Origin: Musa acuminata AAA Group
Lineage: Eukaryota > Streptophyta > Magnoliopsida > Zingiberales > Musaceae
Length of the DNA: 64,000 bases
Direction of reading: 5' to 3'
Assembly (NCBI RefSeq): GCF_036884655.1
Contig: NC_088327.1
Location: 13,401,001-13,465,000 of the forward strand
Shown here: one piece after another, positions 26,701-39,147 of the stretch
Numbering within the stretch: position 1 is the stretch's first letter
Layout: each line of letters begins with the position of its first letter
Translations under genes and position numbers: made by a program
Notes under the pieces: model-generated
What the model was told of the DNA's origin: nothing
Database searches by the model: none
What the model saw: the letters and a program-made list of their open reading frames with translations, nothing else

Positions 26701-27021
26701 CTTGGTGTACAGGAAGGTGGTAGTCTACCTTACTGCATTCGACAAAAGAGAAAGGGAAGAAAGCGAGTAATGGTATCAAATGTAGACCAGAGCATCATTG
26801 AATCATCGAAAAATCCAAATCAATCTCTTGATGAGGAGTCTGACCATGCCAGGGTGCAGGGCATCAAGCTGATCCACTTGCAATGCCACATATTAGAGGA
26901 CAGATGTGAGACAAAGAAAAGTCAAACTTAGAAGCCGGTCTCGCGCTGTTTGATTTAGTTTAAAGCCCCTACTTTTGGCTTTTGGTAGCCTATACGACTC
27001 CTGTTTCTTTGACGCCACCCT
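23742..27021. other. Intergenic between ECH and MYB
   Basis: No recognisable gene. Open frames at 25992-26285 and 26293-26517 lie end to end, but they have no known domain and show no splice logic between them. A CT-rich stretch near 24440-24560 is low complexity. The last several hundred bases should contain the MYB promoter. Confidence 0.5.
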
Positions 27022-27029
27022 CTATAAGA
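27022..27029 (+). promoter_or_regulatory. TATA box of the MYB gene
   Basis: CTATAAGAA lies about 90 bases before the chosen ATG. A start site about 30 bases downstream (near 27050) would exclude the earlier in-frame ATG at 27039 from the mRNA, which supports 27117 as the start codon. Confidence 0.65.
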
Positions 27030-27116
27030 AGCTTACCTATGCATCGAACGAGTCCAGCGCCAGTGATCTACTCTTCTAATTCCATAAGAGCTCGGTTTCA
27101 GGACACTCGACGAGTC

Positions 27117-28107
27117 ATGGAGTTCAATGGAAGGGCCCCTGGTGAGGACGAGGTGGAGCTGAGGAAAGGATCTTGGACAGTGGAAGAAGACCTTCTGCTG
27201 ATGAACTATGTCGCGGAGCACGGCGAGGGCCGATGGGATTCACTAGCTCGAGAAGCAGGTAGAGTGAATCCTGTCAGTACTCTATGATCGATTCTTTTCG
27301 TCCAACAGTTTGTTCATGGTGCTAATTACTCTGTTTCTGCGTGTTGCAGGTCTCAAAAGGACAGGAAAGAGCTGCCGGCTCCGATGGCTCAACTACCTCC
27401 GCCCCGATCTCCGCCGTGGGAACATAACCCCGGAGGAGCAACTACTCATCCTCGAGCTTCACTCTCGTTGGGGAAACCGGTGAGCTGCCATCTTCACGGG
27501 ATCTCCCGACGACCATGTTTTTCCTCTTAGCTTAGTCCTGAACGGAGCGACATGGCTTTCCCACAGGTGGTCGAAGATCGCGCAGCACATGCCGGGGAGG
27601 ACCGACAACGAGATCAAGAACTACTGGAGGACCAGAGTGCAGAAGCACGCGAAGCAGCTCCGGTGCGATGTCGACAGCAAGCGGTTCAAGGACGTGGTGA
27701 GGCACCTATGGATGCCTCGACTGCTCGAGAGGATTCGTGCGGCTTCCGGCAGCTCCGCGGTCTCCACGCATCAGAGCGTAAACGATCCATCGACTTGCAA
27801 ACGACCCGAGGAGGGAGACGTCGAGCTCGGTGAGGCGAAGAGGGCCAGCCCGGAGAGCTCGAACATGGTCAGGTCGACCTCGGAGTCCTCCGAGGTGCAG
27901 GTTTCAACAGCTTCAGTGTCCGACCGCTTCACCAACTGTGACGACGCATGGTTTCAGGAAACGACAGGCTTCGGCGCTTACTGGCCGGAGACTCTACCGA
28001 GTCCCGGAGCTTGCGATAGCTGGGGTTGGTCAATGGATTTGGATCAGAGCGGGTGGGAGGAGAACTTGTGGAGCATGGAGGACACATGGTTACAGCAGCA
28101 GATCTAA
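27117..28107 (+). CDS. R2R3-MYB transcription factor, subgroup-20 type
   Basis: Predicted nuclear DNA-binding activator of 270 aa. Exons 27117-27258, 27350-27479 and 27567-28107 follow the classic two-intron R2R3 layout. R2 (about 16-66) has W20, W40 and W60 with [14 protein letters not shown]3 (about 70-118) has Ile73 replacing the first Trp, as usual in plants, plus W92 and W111 with [18 protein letters not shown]. The segment after R3, [20 protein letters not shown], is the signature of subgroup 20 (MYB2, MYB62, MYB78, MYB108, MYB112, MYB116), which act in stress, phosphate, jasmonate and stamen responses. The C-terminus is acidic and Trp-rich ([16 protein letters not shown]), a likely activation region. 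Which of these roles applies cannot be read from the sequence. Confidence 0.94.
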
Positions 28108-28754
28108 TTGCAGAGAGAGGACATCACAGAGGCAATTGTAAAGGGAAAAGACAGCATGGATTTGGGAAACCAGAGAATGTGTCGGGAATTTTTCTGTCTT
28201 CCCATCATTTTCTCCACTCATTATAATTCTTACTACGTGATTAAGGAACTATAAATTCACGTCTGCTTGTATCGAATAAATTGTTTCTGAGGTGTAGAGA
28301 AAAAAGCTTTCATCTCTGTGACTAGAATTCAGGTTACTGCGCTCATCATGTTGTCTATGAATCCAAGCAAGCATTAATGAGACAAACATAGAATCTATGT
28401 ATGCTAATTACTACTGGAGTTTCCAGAAACAAGCTACAGATCGAGAGTATAAATTCATGCTGTCATTTGTTGGATTATAATAGTCAGTCATCCATAAAAG
28501 TCAACTTCCTGTTTGCTCTGACTGCTATAATATTTTTGGGAACAAGCCAAGAATTCCTCTTAATGTTGCATCACTGTGACTAGTTTTGACTTGATGCTAT
28601 CAAGAAGTCTAAAAACAATGATCCATTTTGGTAGATGAAACCATGTTTTGGTAGATTGCATGACTCTGCACCAAACAATCAAACCTCAAGTGTGGTCAAG
28701 ACTTAGTGCTAATGCTTCATTAAAACTCTTCAAGCAGCCAATGTTCAGACTGGC

Positions 28755-28781
28755 CCTCCTCCTCCTCCTCCTCCTCCTCCT
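28755..28781. repeat. (CTC)n microsatellite
   Basis: About nine CCT/CTC units in an otherwise ordinary intergenic stretch. Confidence 0.9.
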
Positions 28782-30802
28782 TCTCTTCCAGGAGATGACA
28801 CCACACATAAAGGAAACAGAAGTGGCATGTACCCCAAATGACTTGAGACTTGAAAGCTCCACCTCCGATGGTGTGTACTTGCGAGATGATGCACAATGCA
28901 TCAGCAACAGGTGAGTGATTAGAAGAGAAGACACAAGGGAAAGTAAATTCATATTTACTATATGACCATTGCATATATATCCCTACAAAACTCAAAAACT
29001 TACATATGACCATTACCATACTAATATTGGAACACAAAATTACATTAATGCTTTCTTAAAAATATTAAAAAACACAAGGGTTCAGATAATTGGTGAAAGT
29101 AATAAAAGATGTTTTAGTTAATTAAAAAAATATTTTTTTAAATATTGGCTATGATCATAATCATAAAAAAGCACTTATGAAATATTTAAATATTGGGAAG
29201 GATATATATCTATATATATATCCATGATTTATTTCAGATGTATATATGGAATCAGAACAAAGGACTAAAGATGATTTATGCTGAAGAACTCTATCTTGGT
29301 TGGGAGTCCAATCACTTATCATCATATTTATATCTTCTACGGTTTAATCTAAGCTTATATATAGTTTTCTCTTTTTTGTTTACAGTACTGCATAACTATT
29401 CGCTGGTGTGAATTGCAACAATTCTTTTAGGTACGTGCAATTATTGATGAACGGTGTGGATCTACGGAGACAGCCCCTGCACAGATATGGATCCATACTT
29501 AGCCGTAACTTGAGGCTATATGAAGAACAACACTAATGTTGCATCCATCATCTTCGTTGCTACCAACCATATCTCAAAATCCACTTCAAATTCCAAGGAA
29601 GAAGAGATTCTGAATAATTGTTTTAACAGCAAGAAATTAAGAATATAAACTAATATGGTATAAAAAATAGGCCTGTATATGCAAGCATTAGGTCGATCAT
29701 GGCGTAAGCCACAAGCCATTCTGATGACCATGTCTCAGGTAAGAACTCCAAGTCTTCTAAGCTTCTAAATTCTACGTCTCCAACAATGTACATCTTTCGC
29801 TTTCAGCCGCCATTTCCGTCCACCACTTGGATCACCATCTCCACCACCGTCACTGAACCAGAAGAATGTGAAAAGGACGAGTGCCGTTGCAGACTGAAGG
29901 ATCAACCATGGCAGTGGATATGGTTTACGTACAGGAGAAGAAATCATGAAAGGGAAGCCATACGGAACGTCATCTTTTTCTAGCTGTTCACATCTTCTAA
30001 AAGCATGGACTTGGAAGAAGATGCATGTCGTATTCCTGCAGCGAATTATAATCTGCACCTTTGTTTCTGGTTTCGCCGTGTCGATCAATCAATGAACTAA
30101 ACGAGGAAGCATGATTGATTGAGTCCAGTAAAATGATAAATCAATGGAGAATGCGAAATGTGGCATTGTAATCATCCTTCGCGTGAGAAAGTTGGAACAT
30201 TGTTGTTACCTATACGTCAAAGACGGAATCGATTAGCAAAGGCAACTGTTAGAGCTCTCCTTGTGGCATACGGAGGATGTTAGCCAGTGGTTATCATTTA
30301 TCTCATGGGAGACGAACCTTTAATCCTTTTCTAGCTTATTTCAGGCATATTAGTCTTTGTATATACTTCTTGCACATTAAAAGTGTTCTTCATTATCTCG
30401 CCTCTCCAAGTTTTTTATGAATATATATTTATATACACATATGTACTGTCTGTTCAGTGATCATCCACTGTAGCTACTATACATGCTGGATGGAATGCCA
30501 TACACTATACGCCATCCGCAGCAAGGTTTTCTAGTGGTTGTTAGCTCCTTTGCCGGAGTACAGGGAGTTCGAAACGTGCGGTGGGCTCTCCTTTGCTTGT
30601 TTGTGGAAGTTGCTTGCTGCCAACCCAAGTCCATCCAAGTGACACAGTCTAATTATTGGGACCATTCTGTCATCACATTCCACCACGATCATTATAATAA
30701 GAACAACAGGTTGATCTTCCACACCGATTCTTGGTTGACTCTCAGTTTTCTTGTCCAAGTTTCAATCATGCATGACATAAAGATAATTAACTGTGTGACT
30801 GT

Positions 30803-30826
30803 TCTATCTATCTATCTATCTATCTA
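30803..30826. repeat. (CTAT)n microsatellite
   Basis: Six CTAT units in intergenic DNA. Confidence 0.9.
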
Positions 30827-32211
30827 ATGAATGCATAGCCAAGTGGGGTTCCAGTCTTGTTGTTTAGTCAGGCCTCAAAGTCGTCTCGAAGATTTCATTG
30901 TGGTTTGCCTATGGTAATATACAAGTCTCCTCGAAGAAGAAATACCTCAAACTAATGTTTCTCTTCCTAACTTTTGGCTGTTAGCAGCTGAAGGATGTTG
31001 GCTTCATGTAAGAGATTTAAGGTTGCACGAAGTTTCCGCGCATGCATGAGATTGTGCACCACCTAATAACCTGAAGGGAGCAATGCTTTGTAGTGATTTA
31101 TTTCCACTTCATTTGGCCTCAGAAACCATGGCAGATTCTTTATGGTAATAACCTGTCGTGTCAGACGTTCTCGCTCTTCATGCGTGCTTCAAAGTACATG
31201 ACTGCTTCCTTAGTCCAAACAGATTCGATGGCAGTCCGATCAGTGCTTCGCTTTGGCAGATTCCATTTAGCGTTTAGTCGATTGCTTTCGTTGGATTTGT
31301 TCGTCAACAGAACACGTGACTTTGAGGCAAACTAGTTGTAGCTTTCTCTTCGAAAATGTCAAAGCCCACAACGAATAGTAAACATTTTGCTTGAGCAAGC
31401 AGGTGAAACTCCACCATACTAGAAGGAGACCATGGACAGAACGAGTTCATGTCATTGAATTATCACAAAGATCTGTCCTAATGCCCTATCCCCCAATTTC
31501 TGCAGCTCCAAGTACGACCATGGAAGTCAAACTAAGTAAAGAGAAAAAAATAAACCGGGTCTACTCTTCTCATCTTATTTTAGAAAAGTCAAACATGACC
31601 CCAAGAACAGTGATGTGGAGCTGGTCAAGTCCTTCGCCATGATCTGTCCTACAAATGCAAGTGTGGATGTGGAACTGGTCAACTCCTTTTCAACAAGCTC
31701 TTTCAGTAAGTTCTTCAGTGGTGGAAGAAAGGAAGAGTAGTTAACAATCCATTAATAACTATTTGTTGTCAATTAATTGCTTTGGTCACAAGACTGGATT
31801 GTTAGATGTGATCACAACCCTACTGAAAGGTTTTCTTTCCTCTGAGCTCAACTTTCACAAGTGTGCAGGAGCTCAAAATACTGCCATTAAACCACTTTAT
31901 ATGACATCCTTATTAGTCTTATAGCGAAGAGGAAATAATTTGGGATGATGAATATTTTTGGATCAGGTATCTGAGAGGTAAATACAAACTTGTGAAGAAG
32001 ATGGCATTACACTTACTTTGTGGGCCTCAATCACAGCTTTGTATTCCTTCCACAAGCTACCAGAGTCCGGCAGAAGAGCATCTGGTGCTATGTTGGACCC
32101 ATCTCCAGGTGTACAGAGCAATAGAAGTGTTGTTCTACATCACTGTCTCACTATCTATAGATTGATAACCATGCTTCTGTGACAAAAGCTTCATGCCTCT
32201 TCCCTGCACAC

Positions 32212-32231
32212 AGAGAGAGAGAGAGAGAGAG
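32212..32231. repeat. (GA)n tract directly before the small membrane-protein ORF
   Basis: Ten GA units end four bases before the ATG at 32235. GA/CT tracts are frequent in plant leaders, as also seen before the AIL gene at 35929. Confidence 0.85.
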
Positions 32232-32234
32232 AAG

Positions 32235-32483
32235 ATGGGCAATAGTCTGCTGTCGATGGTGTTCCGATGGCCACCATTCAACCTGTCCAACCTCGCAAGT
32301 AACATGTCTCTGCTCGTGTTTAATTTGACCGAGTTCAGCTTCTCCAGCATCATTCCTACCTGGCCGGCGATCACCTTCTCGGTGGTGGACGACATAGTCT
32401 GGGCCTTTGTTATGGTGCTAGAGTCGGTAGCCTTGGTTGCCATGCTCTGCTTTTTCTTCGTCTTCTGTGGATGCAACCTATGA
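32235..32483 (+). CDS. Probable small membrane protein, 82 aa, function unknown
   Basis: Single-exon ORF, from ATG just after a GA tract (context GAAGATGGG) to TGA. I do not recognise a named family. The protein starts MGNSLLSMVFRWPPFNLSNL, so Gly2 with a following Ser could allow N-myristoylation, although the consensus is weak. The middle is amphipathic and hydrophobic. The C-terminal third is strongly hydrophobic (about residues 54-80: AFVMVLESVALVAMLCFFFV) and ends FCGCNL with two Cys. The orderly layout, clean start context and unusual aromatic composition look more like a real short gene than chance. It stands alone, about 3.5 kb before the AIL gene and 4 kb after MYB. The alternative is a random ORF in an untranslated transcript. 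Confidence 0.55.
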   Translation: MGNSLLSMVFRWPPFNLSNLASNMSLLVFNLTEFSFSSIIPTWPAITFSVVDDIVWAFVMVLESVALVAMLCFFFVFCGCNL

Positions 32484-35400
32484 ACCTATTAAGGTACAAT
32501 GAAAGTGTTAAGGTTTTAACTCATGTCTTGTGTAACTCAGAAACCAACTCATGGAGATCCTCTAAGCCTGCACCATTGGAGCTTTGATGCTTTGTTTCTT
32601 GTTGCGATTTGGGGACAGTGATGATGATTGGTGGGCTGGATTGTTAGGTGAACCGGAAAAACATGGTGTTTGCGTTTTTAGTTGGGTTTTCTTATTGATT
32701 TCCTTCATACTTTACCCTGTGTTTGTCTATATCTATATGCCTCTACCACTTGATGGCGTTGACTGCCTTTGCTGGTAGATGAACAATGGCCATGGTCTCT
32801 GTGGGCCAAGTTAGAGGAAAATAGAATTTATGCAGTCGTCTTCCTACAAGCAGTGAGAGTAAATTTCATCGAGTTATTTCTTGATTCATACTGGTTCTAA
32901 CCAGAGCTAATGCTTGGAACTTGAATCAGGGAGCTGATTAATGAATCAATTGGGTGATGTCACTACAATTGCAGAGGGCCTCTATTGTGCATTTATCATT
33001 GTAAATCACTGCTATGTAGCTTTTGCTTATTCTTAAATATCATGATATATTGTTAAATTGTGATGTGAAAACTTGTTCATTAAGCATGTTGAATAATTTA
33101 GATATCAATTGTTCTGTTCTACTGCTCAAAACCTGCACCAAGATAAAGTAGTTAAGTTACATGCTGCCAGTCTGCACTAAAAGCTCATCACTTGGTTAAC
33201 TTGCCACTAAGAATTGCCTTATTTCACCACAATAAACTAGTGCCATTGGCCTTCTGGTCCATTAGGATGATTATGCCATTCTTCTTAGAATATAAAGCAT
33301 TTGCAAGTTGTCTTGAGGTAACCTCTTAAGGCTAATCCTTTTGATGTAGTGTGGTTTGTTCTTTTTGGATGGAGAGACAAATAGATTCTGAACATAATGG
33401 AAGGTGTCTGAAACTTGAAGCAGTTTGCATCTAAAAATTTCACATTGGTGGATTAAATGGTGCTGTAAGGCATTTGAATGCAACATAATATGAAATCTAC
33501 TGTAGCAGAGAATGCTAAGAAAAACCAAAACAGAGAAAGCTAAGCAAGTTCTATCTCAATTAAGGTAATTCCAGTCTTGTCTTGATGCTCTTATGTATCT
33601 GTGCTTGTTTATACTGAGATGCTGGTGCATTAATTCACTTTACAACACACCTGGCTTTATGCAACTATTTTAATTTATATGTAAAGCCTTTCACTGCTAG
33701 ATGGAAGATGATTTACTTCTTTATGTACTGTTTTTGGATCTCCTATTCATTGAAACAAAGATTTAACCTCCTTTTCATCATATTTTCTTTCTTGTTTCTC
33801 AGATCTGTTTGGTATAGCATTTTCTGTTTGCTCTTATACAATTGAAGTTGAAGTGGTTTCTATTCTCATGAAGATACACAGTAGTAGCTTTTTTCCACAC
33901 AAAAAGATAATAGTATTGGCAGTAATAGCCTTTGAAGTCTTTCATTTTGCAATATATATATCTGTTTGATGATATACACAATCACAGGCAGCCAAATATT
34001 TAATTTGGAACCAAATATGGCCTTATTTGTTTTGGCAAGCTTAAGCTTTTTTTTTTTCCCCAAAGGCAATATGAATAACATGCTTGATGGAATCTAAAGA
34101 TTTTTTGTGCCACTAAGGTGCTTACTGAAATATAGGGATCCAGGAAAGTTGATGGTGATCTTGAAGATATCATGAAAGAACAAAATCTCTTCCCATCTAT
34201 CTGAATTTGATGATCAAAAAGCACTAGTCACCCATCCATGACAGTCAGTGGGGAAGGAAAAGAATCCAACACCTACAGTGGAAGCATGCAAAAGAACAGA
34301 ATAAATGTATAATGACAAAAGGAATATGAACCCATTTGAGTAATAGAAAATGACAGGTTTGGATTTCTCTCTGAGAAACTTATGAAGATAGACTAAGGAT
34401 TAGTCCATATTGCGAAAGATAAAAAGGACTCAAGTGAGCAATAAACTTAGAAATTTATTTAAACTTAACAGTCTTACTTCATTGATTGTTAAACTCCTGT
34501 TCTTCATCCAGGTTATATCCTGTTCAGTGTTGTAATTTGCTTTAAATGCTAACTTAACATGTTTTGATGAGTCCCCAAAGAGCATCAGATTTGCCTTGTT
34601 AGTTCCATCTAGGAATCATTGATCAACATATATTTCTTCTGTTAGAACATAGTGATGAGTAAATCTTTGGATTTGTCTGTTTCGGTCCCAAGTTGGATTG
34701 CCACACTACCTATAGCAGAGGTGCATAACACTGTCTGGTTATAATTAGTATTGTCATGAAGACCGCATGGAAAATTGTATCATGGTGATGCTCACCAAGC
34801 AATCTGCTCCATTAATGAAGCTGGAGTCAACCAACTCTGGAGCAATGGATCACTCTAGAATTAAGAATGTTGAAAGCTCAGATTCTTTTGTTGGTGAAGC
34901 TGGTGATATGTCTTGTCCTTAGTTACTCATCTTGTCTTCCTTTCTGCCCCACTCCAAGACACCACCCCATTAATTCCATTTACAGTGATACTTAACTATC
35001 ACTCCTTGTAGTGATGATTGCCTTGATCTCATTCATTTGATCATCTCCTGGATGATTACCCTGTCCAAATGTTGGATGAACTCTACACCATGTCTCTCTG
35101 GCACTGCATGAATTCTACCCAGCTCAGGTGAGATGAAATCTAGAGTCGAGGCAAAAGATGAGCTTCGGCCTCATGGCTTTCCCAACACCATCATCAATGG
35201 GAATTGGCAGTCCTACTACTCCAACATCTTCTTGAGTGGACTTGTCACAGTAAGACAAAGTCATAACCTGATTAGTTCAAGATGAAAGAAGGGGTACGCT
35301 TGAGCCCAATGAGCTTACAACAGCTTGCAGCCTTGTCACAACTAGATTTTGTCAGTATTGATTCGATTGTATTACGTCCAAGTTCGTCTCATGTTAAAGC

Positions 35401-35928
35401 TGATCGAATCCAACCCGACCGAGTAAGATCAAAGCTAAACATTATATAGTTCGAATTCTAATTCAAAGCGAAATAATCAGATAGGAAATAGGTTTTGGAC
35501 AGCAGAACAGAAAACAGAAGACAAAGCAATAAATCCCAAACAAGCAGATCGATGAAGCGCAGCGCAGGTCCCGGAGAGCACTTAACAAGACGACAAGTCC
35601 ATCCCCTTCTCTTCTTCTTTAACGTCATCAGATGCTGCGTTACCTCTCTCTATTCACCGGAACATCCGCAAAGCTGCTGCTGCTTAAAGACCGATTTCCT
35701 TGACCGCAGCAGCCGCGAGCGAAAAAGCGGAGCGCACTCCACCAGTCCATCCACTCCACCACGTAGTACTTGGACCATATTTATTACACAGCACTTCTAC
35801 AGTGCTGAGACTTTTTTGTCGTTCCCTCCTAGCTTCATCTCTCTCCATGTTCCCCCTCATATACACGTCCACCGGTTCCATTCTGTACCGGAAGCCGAAT
35901 TCCAACCCTAATCACTGCAGAGCGAGCT
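32484..35928. other. Intergenic upstream of the AIL gene
   Basis: No recognised coding family. A short frame near 35130-35290 (MKSRVEAKDELRPHGF...) is unsupported. From about 35490 to 35950 base composition becomes GC-richer and pyrimidine-rich, consistent with the AIL promoter and 5' UTR. The rest is ordinary AT-rich spacer. Confidence 0.5.
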
Positions 35929-35945
35929 AGAGAGAGAGAGAGAGA
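35929..35945. repeat. (GA)n tract in the AIL leader
   Basis: Alternating GA directly upstream of the AIL start codon at 35951. Confidence 0.85.
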
Positions 35946-35950
35946 AGGAG

Positions 35951-38900
35951 ATGGGCCACAACTGGATCTCCTTCGCGTTGCCGCACATGGAGATGCTCCT
36001 CCGACCCTGCAGCTACGACCTGCAGGCCTCCGCCGCCGCGTCCTCCTCCTCCTCCTCCTCGGACAACAACGTCGGCGCTTTTGCCTACGGCTACCAGTAC
36101 GTTCTTCCACCGGCCCCCGCCCCCTCGGAGCTGAAGACGGAGGTTCTCCTGGGAGGAGGCGTCGGCGGCGCCCCCCGCTCCGAGTTTCTGACTGCTGACG
36201 GTCGGGACGGGTCGTCGGCGGTCGTTCAAGGGGCCGGGGAGGTGGCCGCGCCGGTGGGGCTGAAGAAAGCGATGGCGTCAGCGGCCTCTGGCCAAAGGAC
36301 GTCGGTCTACAGAGGGGTGACCAGGTAGTAGTCGATCAATAGATCGTTTACTCGCTTCTTCCTCTCCTCGTTATGCATGTTAACGTGTGATTGGCTCACC
36401 CATGCGTGCGCGGGTGCCGGCGTTTTCTGCCTTCGCCAGGCACAGGTGGACGGGGAGGTATGAGGCGCACTTGTGGGACAACACGTGCAGGAGGGAGGGC
36501 CAGAAGCGCAAGGGACGCCAAGGTATGCGACTCCCTTCTTCTTCTTCTTCTTCTTCTTCTTCTTCTTCTTCTTCATGCCAATTCTCCTCGAGAATTAAGT
36601 AGATTTAGTATTGCATGCTTGTTAATTACGCCAGATTAGGATAATAAGTCGGCTTGTGATAGCAGTCGGCCACGTAGATATCAAACATATGATGAGTGCG
36701 CTCATACGTTGCGATGGATCCTTCCACATACGTAATTGATGGCTCGGGGCAGAGATGGATCGGCACTCGATAGTATCCATGATGGAAAACGTTGCGCAGT
36801 ACCACAACATGGTACGGCCGGCCACTACAACGACGCCCGGATCTGGTTGCGCTTTGTCCGCAAGAGGCTGCCGCTTCGACGATAATCTAGTGTTCTGGTG
36901 CCATGAAACCAGCGGCTCTGTCTCTCGCAGTCGCACATCCACCCTCCTTCACCAGGAGAGATCTCTAGGAAAACCTGAAACACCTATTTCTTTGGGAGAG
37001 AGTTCTGCTGTTTAGGCTCAGGCATCAGAACAGTACATGCAATGACCTGTGCATGTGCATGGATCAGTAGCTGGGAAAAGTGTGATGAGAGCTGTAGGAT
37101 CGATATCTCTTGCCGATCCAGTGATACTCGATGTGACAACACGCAGCTTTCATCTGCTTGGAAAAGAAGAATGGCGTCCTCTCATCGATGAAGAAGTACA
37201 CTGATACCCCTTTTCAGTGGGGGGCTTCTCGCATGTCAAATCTCCTGGCTCCCAGTATCTTTGACCGGAGCTCAAACCCAGCAAAGCTCCCATGAGTCAC
37301 TGCAACAGACCGTGAATCAAATGCATTGGCCCCCTGGGCTCTCTCATGCGCTTGCCGCTGTAGCATTGCACTGCTGCTTCTTTCTGTCCTTGTGGCCAAC
37401 TTAAGATTCAGATGCATTTGGTCACCCAAAGGTCGTTCTTGTGAGACCCCCATCAATCGCACTATTGCTGATGATTCTGACATTACATGGTTGCATGTGC
37501 ATTCAGTTCTTATTATATTTACACTATGTAAATAGTGGTGAGCCCATGGAGGTTAAACTATTGATGCATCAGTATACAGTCAAAGATGGATCACCAAGTT
37601 ATGAATTCTGTTCTTAGGCTCCAGTTAAGAATGACCCATTGAAGCTGTCTGATATGCTAATCAAAGAACTACATTTAATTGTAAACTACAGTTTTGGAAC
37701 TTACATGATGAGAACTCATGAGAATTGTGAGCTTTTGGTGTGTTTGCTATTCTGCTGATACAAGTTTTGTTTCATTTTGCATGTATGTGAATGTGCTCTG
37801 TTGGTCATATCTGTGGCTACTCTTCAGTTTATTTAGGTGAGATATCCTTTTTCTTCTTCAAGTTATGTAAACACCAATTTTATATGAATTAGAATACCGA
37901 TTAAACTTCGATACGACACAGGTGGATACGACGACGAAGAGAAAGCAGCAAGGGCTTACGATCTTGCAGCTCTGAAATATTGGGGTCCTACTGCTGCGAC
38001 AAACTTTCCGGTTGTCTCTCTGCTTCTGCTAGAATTCCGTCTGATTTAATCGGGCCTAGTATTAACCAAACACTGAAATTTTCATTAACCAAGCAAACAC
38101 TATATATCAACTTCTTTGCTTTATGGATTAGAGTACTCTTGTTGACTACTTTTAATTTAGGTATAGAATTCTTCAGAGAAAGATCATAATTTGGACTTCT
38201 CCTTTCATGTTCATCAACTCACGTTGCTTGCTTCTCCACTTCTTATCTTAAACCTTGGCAGGTGTGCATTTACAGCAAGGAGATTGAGGAGATGAAATGC
38301 TTGACCAAGCAAGAGTTCATTGCATCAATAAGAAGGTAAAAAAGCACACATTTTGCAGCCATCTTCCTAAAGAACTGCATCATTTCATATGCTTATCGAG
38401 TGTCTCTTGGAATTGTTCAGAAGAAGCAGTGGATTCTCAAGGGGTGCTTCTATCTACAGAGGAGTGACAAGGTGAAGACTCTGTGCCCAAGCAATACCAA
38501 AATTACTACTGCAAATGTGTGTTTAAGGCAATTGCTTGTGATTTATCAGGCATCATCAACATGGCCGGTGGCAAGCAAGGATAGGTCGTGTTGCTGGAAA
38601 TAAGGATCTTTACCTTGGCACGTTTGGTGAGCTTATTCGATTGTCTACGTTTGCTGAACACTGTTTTCTATCTTGTTTCCATCCTTAATCCAAAAATTGT
38701 TGTACAGCAACGGAAGAAGAAGCTGCAGAGGCGTACGATGTGGCGGCAATCAAGTTTCGCGGCCCAAACGCTGTCACCAACTTCGAGCTCAGTAGATACG
38801 ACATGGACGCCATCGCAAACACTGATCTTCCGATCGGAGCACCCGCCAAACGGATCAAGCAGACTCCACAAGCCAACGATGACCAGCTTCCTTTCGATAG

Positions 38901-39147
38901 ATCGGGCAATGGACAACATCTCAGCAGCGTGCCGCCGCCCCTCCTACATAACCTCGTTCAGCTTCACTGCCCTCCTGGCTTCTCGCCCGGTCTGACATGC
39001 TGCAATTTAGAAGAGAATGACGCCGCCGATGCCTGCAGCCAAAACTTGTTCTTCCTCACCGCGAATGATCGGCTCAAGAACCAAGTTATCAACATGCAAC
39101 CGGAGAGGGCTGGCAATCTCCAACTGAGACACCTTACTTCCCAGTAA
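35951..39147 (+). CDS. AINTEGUMENTA-like/PLETHORA double-AP2 transcription factor
   Basis: Predicted nuclear developmental regulator of 398 aa. Eight exons: 35951-36324, 36440-36522, 37828-37836, 37922-38010, 38262-38335, 38421-38471, 38550-38626, 38708-39147. All phases close. Two AP2 domains are present: R1 (about 118-185, [20 protein letters not shown]) and R2 (about 221-284, [20 protein letters not shown]). They are joined by the ANT-type linker with [19 protein letters not shown]1 contains the 10-residue insertion ([10 protein letters not shown]) that separates ANT/AIL proteins from AP2/TOE proteins. The third exon has only 9 nt (completing VYLG) and is essential to R1. The N-terminus [11 protein letters not shown] matches the euANT WLGFSL-type motif. 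Family members control meristems, root stem cells and organ growth. The exact AIL/PLT orthologue cannot be assigned by eye. Confidence 0.94.
36535..36574. repeat. (CTT)n microsatellite in AIL intron 2
   Basis: About 13 CTT units, starting 12 bases after the donor at 36523. The run is pure and probably variable in length. Confidence 0.95.

Larger units (their letters stand above)
28108..32200. other. Intergenic, no supported gene
   Basis: The first ~150 bases are MYB 3' UTR. Beyond that I see AT-rich sequence with short unsupported ORFs. A 60-codon minus-strand frame at 29765-29947 has a hydrophobic patch (LPWLILQSATALVLFTFFWF) but no recognised family. Near 31611 and 31662 a short GATGTGGANCTGGTCAANTC unit occurs twice. 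Confidence 0.5.

Noticed and set aside
27039..27041. Earlier in-frame ATG for the MYB protein
   Set aside because: It lies only ~15 bases after the TATA box, so it should be upstream of the transcription start. ATG 27117 also gives a normal MYB N-terminus.
29765..29947. 60-codon hydrophobic minus-strand ORF
   Set aside because: A single hydrophobic patch is not enough. No conserved motif or neighbouring exon seen.
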